Source: UBA2386 sp046306335 (GTDB lineage: Bacteria > Planctomycetota > UBA1135 > UBA2386). Taken from it: a DNA stretch of 10,098 bases. A program made the position numbers and the translations under genes. Positions 5,169 to 10,098 of the stretch are shown here, in pieces (positions within the stretch are counted from its first letter, which is position 1; the number at the start of each line of letters is the position of its first letter). The DNA lies in contig JBKDXM010000074.1 of the NCBI GenBank assembly GCA_046306335.1, positions 1 through 10,098 on the forward strand, in the 5' to 3' direction. Under the pieces are notes generated by a model that did no database searches, was not told the origin of the DNA, and was given only the letters and a program-made list of their open reading frames with translations.

Positions 5169-8100
5169 ATGACCCGCCCCGACATCGACCGCCTGCTCGA
5201 ACACACCGATTGGCTGCGCACGCTGTGCCGCCGGCTCACCGGCGAGCAGTCCGGCGCCGAGGACCTCGTGCAGAGCACGCTGGTCGCCTGCATCCGGAAC
5301 CCGAGCGACCCGCGGGCCGCGAGGTCGTGGCTGGGCCGGGTCGCGCGCAACCTGTTCCTCGACCAGGAGCGCAGCAAGCGCCGCCGCATGCGCCGCGAAC
5401 TGATCGCCGCGACCGAGCGCGCGGTCCCGTCGGCCGAGGAGATGGCGGAGCGCTTCGAGGCGCAGCGGTCCGTCTCGGAGGCGCTGCTCGGGCTCGACGA
5501 GAAGTACGCGTCGGTGTTGTTCCTGCACTACTTCGACGGCCTCGACCTGCGCGAGATCGCCGAACGGACGCAGACCAACCTCGAGACGGTGCGCAGCCGC
5601 CACAAGCGCGGGCTCGCGCTGTTGCGCGAGCGCCTCGACCGGCGCTACGGCGAACGCCCGGCGTGGGCGCTGCTGCTGCTGACCCCGGCCGACGTGCGGC
5701 GCGTGCTCGCGGCGCGCGAAGGGCCGCTGGCGCCGCCAGCGCTGGCCGTGCCCGCGCTGTTCGCCGCCGCTGCGGCTGCCGTGTTGGCCGTCGCGTGGAT
5801 CGGCTTGCGTCCGCTCGACTCCTCGGCGAACCAGCCAGCCGGTGGTGACGCAACCGTGGCGACGCTCGTCGAACCGGCGCCGCCGAGCGGTCTGCCGGCC
5901 GCGCCGGTGCCGGCGCGCGACGACGCGAGCCTGCTCGCGCGGCCGACGCCGGCAGGCATGGTCGTCCGCGGTCGGATCGTCGCCTTGGAGACCGGCGATC
6001 CCGTCGGCGAGGCGGCGATCGCGTTCGCCGCGGGCGGGATCGTGCGCAGCGCTGCCGCCGATCCGAGCGGCACGTTTGCGGTGGCGACCGGGCTCGTCGT
6101 GCCGAGCGCCGCCGAAGCCGACGCCGAACTGACCGTGCGCGTCACCGGTCGCGTCGGCGAACGCGTGGCGGTGCGGCTGCAGCCGGGCCTGCGCGTCGAC
6201 GGCGAGACGCTCGACCTCGGCGACGTCCGCCTGGCGCGCGGCACGCAGCTCGACGTCATGGTCGTCGACGCCGACGGGCGCCCCGCCGCCGGTGCCAGCG
6301 TCGCCTACGCCGCGTCGACGGGCGCATGGCAACTGCTGGGCACGACCGATGCCCACGGACAACTCGCGGTCGCGGACCGGCTCGCGTGCAGCGACGGCGT
6401 CGATCGCCTGGTCGCGTGGGGGCCGGATGGCTGCGGCTGGGCGTGGGCGCCGTTGACGCGGCAAGCGAGCGAAGGACGCCTGCGCATCGACCTGCGGCCG
6501 GCCGCGCAACTCGCGGTCGTCGTGACGCGCGATGGCCGTCCGCTGCCGGGCGCGCGGGTGTCTTGGCGGCCGCTGGACGCAGCCCACGACGGCACCTGGA
6601 GCGAACGGCTGCTCGGCCCCGACAGCGACTTCGCGGCAGCGGTCGCGACGACGACGGATCCGCGTGGCGAGGTGTCCTTCCGCGGTCTTCCGGCCGACGA
6701 CGGGTACCCCGACGGATGGCCGTTGGTCGTGACCGTCGATCCCGCCGACGGCGATGGCCTGCGGACGACGCGCGAAGTGCCGATCGTGCCCAACGGCCGC
6801 GGCCACCTGCACGTCGAGGTGGTGCCGCTGCCGGCGCGGGAGCTGGTCCGCGTCGCCGTCGTCGGCAGGGGCGCGCCGCTGGCGGCGATCGACGGCCGCG
6901 TGACCGTCGGCGGCCGGCCATTCGCGCAGGCCACCGCCGATGGCGACGGACGGCTCACCCTCCAGTTGCCGGCCCCGCGGGTGCGGGCCACCGCGGTGCG
7001 CATCGCGGCCGACGGGTTCCTGCCGGCGCTCGTCGAACTCGACGACGGGCCCTTGCCCGAGGTCGTCGAATTGTCGGCGAGCCGGGTCGTCAGCGGTGCC
7101 GTGACACGCAGCGGCCAGCCCGTCCGCGACGCCGAAGTCCGCTCCGAACGCGGTCAGCAACGCGCCACCACCGACGCGTTCGGCCGCTTCCGCATCGCCA
7201 TGCGGGTCGATGCGGACGAACTGATGGTGCAGAGCCGCACGCGCGCCGGCAGCTTGCAGACGGCGCGGCAGGCCGTGCCGCCGGGCGCCACATCGGTCGC
7301 GGTCGAATTGCCGGCGGCCAAGGGGGCGCGGTTCGTCGCGCGGCTGTTCGACCGCCAGCTACGCCCGGTCGATCCGCGCGTGGTCACGCTCACGGCGCTC
7401 GGTGGCGGCGGCGGCTCGGCGGCCGTCGAACTCGGCATTGGCCGCGTCACGGCGGTGGACCTGCCGCCGGGGCGCTGGTCGCTGTTCGCGACCAGCGCGC
7501 AGTTGCACACCTACGGCAAGGTCTTCGAGGTTTCCGCCGGCGACGATGCGATCGAGCTCAACCTGCGCCCGGGGCCGATCGCGTCGGTGCGCGGCGAACT
7601 CGATCTGTCCGCGCTGCCGGCGGAGTCGCGGGCGCGGTCGATCACGCTGATGCACTCGTTCGCCGACGGAGCTGCGCGCTGGGTCGATCCGGCCACCGGC
7701 GGCGCGCTGCCGGCGACGATGCGCGTGCTCGGCACGAGCAATGCCTTGCGCCTCGCATCCGGCGAGACGCGTTTCCGCATCGACGGCCTCGACGCCCCGC
7801 GCGGTTCGATCGACGTGTTCGTCGTCCACAGCGGCCCGCTTATGGGCGGCGTCAGCGTTCCATTGCTCGCCGACCAACGCCCCGTCGTGAGGTTGCCGGT
7901 GCGCATGGGGACCGAGGTGCGCTTCGACTGGCGCGGGGACGCGCCGCGTCACGACGTGCAAGTCCTGCAGCGGGATCGCGAGGACGGTGCATGGTCGGGC
8001 TGGGTCGTGCTGCGGCACGTGCCGGCAGGACAGGAAGTGCGCATCCCGCCGCTGACGCTGCCGCGGGGCACGTTCGAATGGGGTCTGACCCGCGCGGAGC

Positions 8101-8264
8101 AGGGGGCCATACCGCCGCGCACCAGCGAGGTCTGGCTCGCCGCCCGCGGGCCGCTGGCTCTGATCGCGACCGGCGCCTTCGAGGTCGCCGGCCAATCGCA
8201 GCTGCGCGTCCCGTTGGGCGAAGGCGAAACAGCCGGCGAAGGCGCGCCGCGCGGCCCGCGTTGA
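5169..8264 (+). CDS. ECF-type sigma-70 factor fused to membrane helix and carboxypeptidase-regulatory-like domains
   Basis: One uninterrupted 1031-residue frame. Residues 1-95 hold sigma region 2 (ledger pattern EDLVQSTLVACIR ... ARSWLGRVARNLFLDQERSKRRR). Residues about 105-160 hold region 4, with the helix-turn-helix DLREIAERTQTNLETVRSRHKRGLALL. Both are intact, so promoter recognition with RNA polymerase is likely. An Ala-rich membrane helix spans about 192-214, followed by a Pro/Ala linker. Then come repeated carboxypeptidase-regulatory-like beta-sandwiches, each with a D/G-R-P-x-x-G/D-A-x-V strand and a T-D-x-x-G-x-F/L strand, near 265, 359, 447, 558 and 640. Further beta-rich sequence continues to the end. 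With the sigma domain in the cytoplasm, the rest would lie outside the membrane as a sensor or anchor. ECF factors with long C-terminal extensions are known in planctomycetes. ATG 5169 is chosen because sigma homology starts directly after it; the ribosome site is weak. No anti-sigma gene is adjacent. Confidence 0.88.
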   Translation: MTRPDIDRLLEHTDWLRTLCRRLTGEQSGAEDLVQSTLVACIRNPSDPRAARSWLGRVARNLFLDQERSKRRRMRRELIAATERAVPSAEEMAERFEAQRSVSEALLGLDEKYASVLFLHYFDGLDLREIAERTQTNLETVRSRHKRGLALLRERLDRRYGERPAWALLLLTPADVRRVLAAREGPLAPPALAVPALFAAAAAAVLAVAWIGLRPLDSSANQPAGGDATVATLVEPAPPSGLPAAPVPARDDASLLARPTPAGMVVRGRIVALETGDPVGEAAIAFAAGGIVRSAAADPSGTFAVATGLVVPSAAEADAELTVRVTGRVGERVAVRLQPGLRVDGETLDLGDVRLARGTQLDVMVVDADGRPAAGASVAYAASTGAWQLLGTTDAHGQLAVADRLACSDGVDRLVAWGPDGCGWAWAPLTRQASEGRLRIDLRPAAQLAVVVTRDGRPLPGARVSWRPLDAAHDGTWSERLLGPDSDFAAAVATTTDPRGEVSFRGLPADDGYPDGWPLVVTVDPADGDGLRTTREVPIVPNGRGHLHVEVVPLPARELVRVAVVGRGAPLAAIDGRVTVGGRPFAQATADGDGRLTLQLPAPRVRATAVRIAADGFLPALVELDDGPLPEVVELSASRVVSGAVTRSGQPVRDAEVRSERGQQRATTDAFGRFRIAMRVDADELMVQSRTRAGSLQTARQAVPPGATSVAVELPAAKGARFVARLFDRQLRPVDPRVVTLTALGGGGGSAAVELGIGRVTAVDLPPGRWSLFATSAQLHTYGKVFEVSAGDDAIELNLRPGPIASVRGELDLSALPAESRARSITLMHSFADGAARWVDPATGGALPATMRVLGTSNALRLASGETRFRIDGLDAPRGSIDVFVVHSGPLMGGVSVPLLADQRPVVRLPVRMGTEVRFDWRGDAPRHDVQVLQRDREDGAWSGWVVLRHVPAGQEVRIPPLTLPRGTFEWGLTRAEQGAIPPRTSEVWLAARGPLALIATGAFEVAGQSQLRVPLGEGETAGEGAPRGPR

Positions 8265-8316
8265 CCGGAGCGTCCGCGGGGGCAGATGTGCGCCCGCAGC
8301 GCGCAGCGCGGCCCGC

Positions 8317-8336
8317 GGCGGTCGCCGGCGACCGCC
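8317..8336. terminator. Perfect 20-bp palindrome between convergent genes
   Basis: GGCGGTCGCC at 8317-8326 is followed immediately by its reverse complement at 8327-8336. As RNA from either strand it can fold into an 8-bp stem with a CCGG loop. It lies 53 bases after the sigma fusion stop and 49 bases after the stop of the minus-strand DUF2167 gene, so a bidirectional terminator is the simplest reading. No T-run is present. A protein-binding site is the alternative. Confidence 0.5.
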
Positions 8337-8384
8337 TGCGCATGGTGGTGCAGCCGCTCGCCTCCCGCGACCGGTTCCGACCCG

Positions 8385-9320
8385 TCAGGCGCCGCGTTCC
8401 GTCAGAGGCGCCGCGTCGGGGCCCTGGCGGCGGCGGAGCAGCTTGACCAGCAGCCCGCCGAGCACGACGACGCCGACGAGGATCGGCTTGAGGAAGGCCT
8501 TCAGCAGCAACGCCAGCTTGGCGAACAGTCCGACCTTGAGCGCCAACTTGCCGGCGACGAGGCCGCCGATGCCATAGGCCGCGACCTTGTCGTAGGCCGG
8601 ATCGAAGTCCTGGTAGCGCTTGCCCGGCACGAAGTCGGTCGCCTGCAGCAGCGCCTTGCTGTGCGCGGCGACGAGCGCGAGGTCGCCGATGTCGCCGACG
8701 CCGTTGACCACCAGGTGGCCGGTGCGGCCGAGCACGCGCGTGTTGTAGTTCAGCGTCTCGCCGTCGTTGCCCTCGAACTTCAGGCGCTCGGCCCAGTACA
8801 TCTTGTGCTGCGCCTTGTCGTAGTGCGGCGGCTCCGCCCAGCCGAGCAGTTCGACCCCTTCGAAACCGTCCTTCTTGCGCTGCGCGCACTCTTCGCGCGT
8901 CGATTCCTGCATCGAGGCCAGCAGTTCGCTCCAGTCCGGGTTCTCGTCGTCTTCGATGTGCCCGTCCTCCTCGTAGGTGTAGACGGCGAACACGCCCGAA
9001 GTCTCGAAGTCGGCCGGGAACGCGACGCCGAGGACCTGCCCCGGGCGATTGCCGAGATCCGTCAGGAATCGTCGGCCATCGCGGCCTTCGAGCCATGCCC
9101 AGCCGTCGGCGAGCCGCAGCTCGGCGACGTCGCCGAGCTTAACCGTGCCGGTCTTGGGCGAGTACTTCGCCAGCATCGCCGCGACCGGCTTGGCGTTCGT
9201 CGGGTCCTGCGACGCCTCACCCGGCGCCTTGGTCGGCTCGGTCGGCGCCGTCGTCGGATCGTTCTGGGCGAACAGCGGGACCGCCAGCAAGCTGGCGACG
9301 AGCAGCGCAAGGGGCTTCAT
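8385..9320 (-). CDS. DUF2167 family membrane-anchored protein
   Basis: A 311-residue protein with a signal peptide (residues 1-18, cleavage LFA-QN), then a Pro/Thr-rich spacer to about 45. The body carries the hallmarks of the DUF2167 family: TYEEDGHIEDD at 115-125, ELLGWAEPPHYD at 157-168, KMYWAERLKF at 173-182, LNYNTRVLGR at 190-199, and KVAAYGIGGLVAG at 245-257. One or two hydrophobic segments at about 248-275 and 278-295 end in a basic tail (KLLRRR), so the main domain should lie outside the cytoplasmic membrane, anchored by its C-terminus. The biochemical function of the family is not known to me. The ATG at 9320-9318 is set by the signal peptide; no clear Shine-Dalgarno sequence precedes it. 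The gene lies 130 bases downstream of a TerB-like gene on the same strand. Confidence 0.92.
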   Translation of the reverse strand: MKPLALLVASLLAVPLFAQNDPTTAPTEPTKAPGEASQDPTNAKPVAAMLAKYSPKTGTVKLGDVAELRLADGWAWLEGRDGRRFLTDLGNRPGQVLGVAFPADFETSGVFAVYTYEEDGHIEDDENPDWSELLASMQESTREECAQRKKDGFEGVELLGWAEPPHYDKAQHKMYWAERLKFEGNDGETLNYNTRVLGRTGHLVVNGVGDIGDLALVAAHSKALLQATDFVPGKRYQDFDPAYDKVAAYGIGGLVAGKLALKVGLFAKLALLLKAFLKPILVGVVVLGGLLVKLLRRRQGPDAAPLTERGA

Positions 9321-9386
9321 TGCATGGTGCGGGCGCAACTTCGCAACCAATGGCAGCCCGCGAATGGCGCTTTCTATGCCGTCGCA

Positions 9387-9397
9387 GACAGGCTGTC
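9387..9397. promoter_or_regulatory. Short dyad upstream of the DUF2167 gene
   Basis: GACAG-G-CTGTC is a perfect 5-bp dyad with one central base, too tight to form a hairpin. It lies 66 bases before the DUF2167 start, between the two minus-strand genes. It could be a small operator, but dyads this short are common by chance. Confidence 0.2.
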
Positions 9398-9402
9398 CAC
9401 CT

Positions 9403-9431
9403 TGGCCGCAAGGACGCACGTGGTGCGGCCA
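9403..9431 (-). terminator. Hairpin after the TerB-like gene
   Basis: TGGCCGCA (9403-9410) and TGCGGCCA (9424-9431) form a perfect 8-bp stem with a 13-base loop that contains CACGTG. On the minus strand it begins 20 bases after the stop at 9451. It suggests that transcription of the TerB-like gene can end or be weakened before the DUF2167 gene. Confidence 0.45.
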
Positions 9432-9450
9432 CGCGCCAACCACGGCCTGC

Positions 9451-10098
9451 TCACGCGCTGCCGTCGCGGCCCGCGTCGGCGGTTGCGGGCGGGTGCAAGC
9501 CGGCTGCTGACGGTGCGCGCAGGACCTGCGCGAGTTGCGCCAGCAACGTCGCCTCGGCCGCTGCGACCGCGCCGTCGGCCGCAGCGACTTCGTGGCACCA
9601 CTGCAGCAATGCCGCCTGCTCGTCGGGCGCGAGCACGGCGGCCAGATGGCGCGCATGGGCGATCGCATCCAACCTGCCTGCGCCGGCGGCGGACCACGAC
9701 CGCAGGTCCTGCGGCAACACCCGATCGGGCAGTCGCCGCGTCAGCACGGCGTGTACGACCTCGCGTTCGGCCGCGCCAACGGCGCCATCGCGCGCCGCCA
9801 CGGCGAGCAGCAGTGCGTGGATGCGCCGCGCGGCGGCTGCGCGCAGGAAGAAGTGCGCACCCTGCGTTGCTTGCAGCCCGGCGAGTCGCCGGCGCAGCAG
9901 CCGCCAGCGCGTCACCGCGAAGGCGACCGCCGCAGCGCCCGCCAGCGTCGCGAGCACGATGATGGGCCTGGACTCGACGAGTTGCAGCCGCACGCCGCGC
10001 CGCGACTTGAGCGGCATGCCCGCCACCGCCCAAAGCGTGTAGGCGAGCGCGAGGACGACGCCTGCGGCGGCACGGGCGATCTCCTTCTTCAGCAGGTC
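9451..10098 (-). CDS. Membrane protein with TerB-like domain, N-terminus beyond window edge
   Basis: 215 residues are visible, ending at a TGA at 9453-9451. A GTG at 10026 and an ATG at 10017 could serve as starts. However, the frame stays open to the last base and encodes a basic stretch (LLKKEIAR) and then a good membrane helix (AAAGVVLALAYTLWAVAG), so the gene most likely begins outside the window. A second membrane helix (PIIVLATLAGAAAVAFAV) is followed by a basic stop (RWRLLRRR), which places the rest in the cytoplasm. The remainder is alpha-helical and carries two copies of the TerB/DjlA-type pattern, AARDGAVGAAE and AAADGAVAAAE, in which Asp-Gly and Glu are conserved. TerB domains occur in tellurite and stress-response proteins and may bind metal. 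A specific role here cannot be given. Confidence 0.7.
   Translation of the reverse strand, partial: DLLKKEIARAAAGVVLALAYTLWAVAGMPLKSRRGVRLQLVESRPIIVLATLAGAAAVAFAVTRWRLLRRRLAGLQATQGAHFFLRAAAARRIHALLLAVAARDGAVGAAEREVVHAVLTRRLPDRVLPQDLRSWSAAGAGRLDAIAHARHLAAVLAPDEQAALLQWCHEVAAADGAVAAAEATLLAQLAQVLRAPSAAGLHPPATADAGRDGSA

Noticed and set aside
4998..7160. 720-codon minus-strand frame opposite the sigma fusion
   Set aside because: Rich in Arg, His, Gln and Gly with no recognisable domain, and fully opposite a gene with strong sigma and beta-sandwich motifs.
6326..8446. 706-codon plus-strand frame inside the sigma fusion
   Set aside because: Frame-shifted shadow, nearly all Arg, Ala and Gly. The correct frame carries continuous domain sequence.
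8286..9962. 558-codon plus-strand frame opposite the DUF2167 and TerB-like genes
   Set aside because: It is antisense to two genes with clear family motifs, and its composition is that of an antisense shadow.

Overview
The window is very GC-rich (about 70% or more by eye) and densely coding. It looks like part of a chromosome from a planctomycete, probably a deep-branching or metagenome-derived one. The main reasons are an ECF-type sigma factor fused through a membrane helix to a chain of carboxypeptidase-regulatory-like beta-sandwich domains, and a secreted Kelch protein ending in a C-terminal domain I associate with secreted planctomycete proteins. The lineage call is inference from protein architecture; there is no rRNA or other phylogenetic marker here.

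Positions 1-8264 read on the plus strand. They begin with the 3' part of a small membrane protein gene (1-258). A non-coding stretch with three hairpins follows (259-503). Next is a tight cluster of two small integral membrane proteins (504-986 and 967-1512) and a YkuE/LpxG-like metallophosphoesterase (1512-2237), with overlapping ends that suggest translational coupling. After 172 bases comes an atypical SDR-fold NAD(P)-binding protein (2410-3393). A secreted Kelch-repeat protein (3577-5001) then ends at a perfect 11-bp hairpin. The plus-strand block closes with the 1031-residue sigma factor fusion (5169-8264).

The minus strand carries a DUF2167 membrane-anchored protein (8385-9320) and, upstream of it, a membrane protein with a TerB-like domain (9451 to beyond 10098). 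The track-style start of the latter at 10026 is probably internal, because the frame stays open with a convincing membrane helix up to the window edge. The two blocks converge on a 20-bp perfect palindrome at 8317-8336, a plausible two-way terminator.

The shared theme is the cell envelope: four membrane proteins, a membrane-acting phosphoesterase, two exported proteins and a putative membrane-tethered sigma factor. The most notable item is that sigma fusion, which joins a promoter-recognition module to a probable extracytoplasmic sensor in one polypeptide, with no anti-sigma gene beside it. I found no tRNA, rRNA, CRISPR array, insertion sequence, phage gene or origin.
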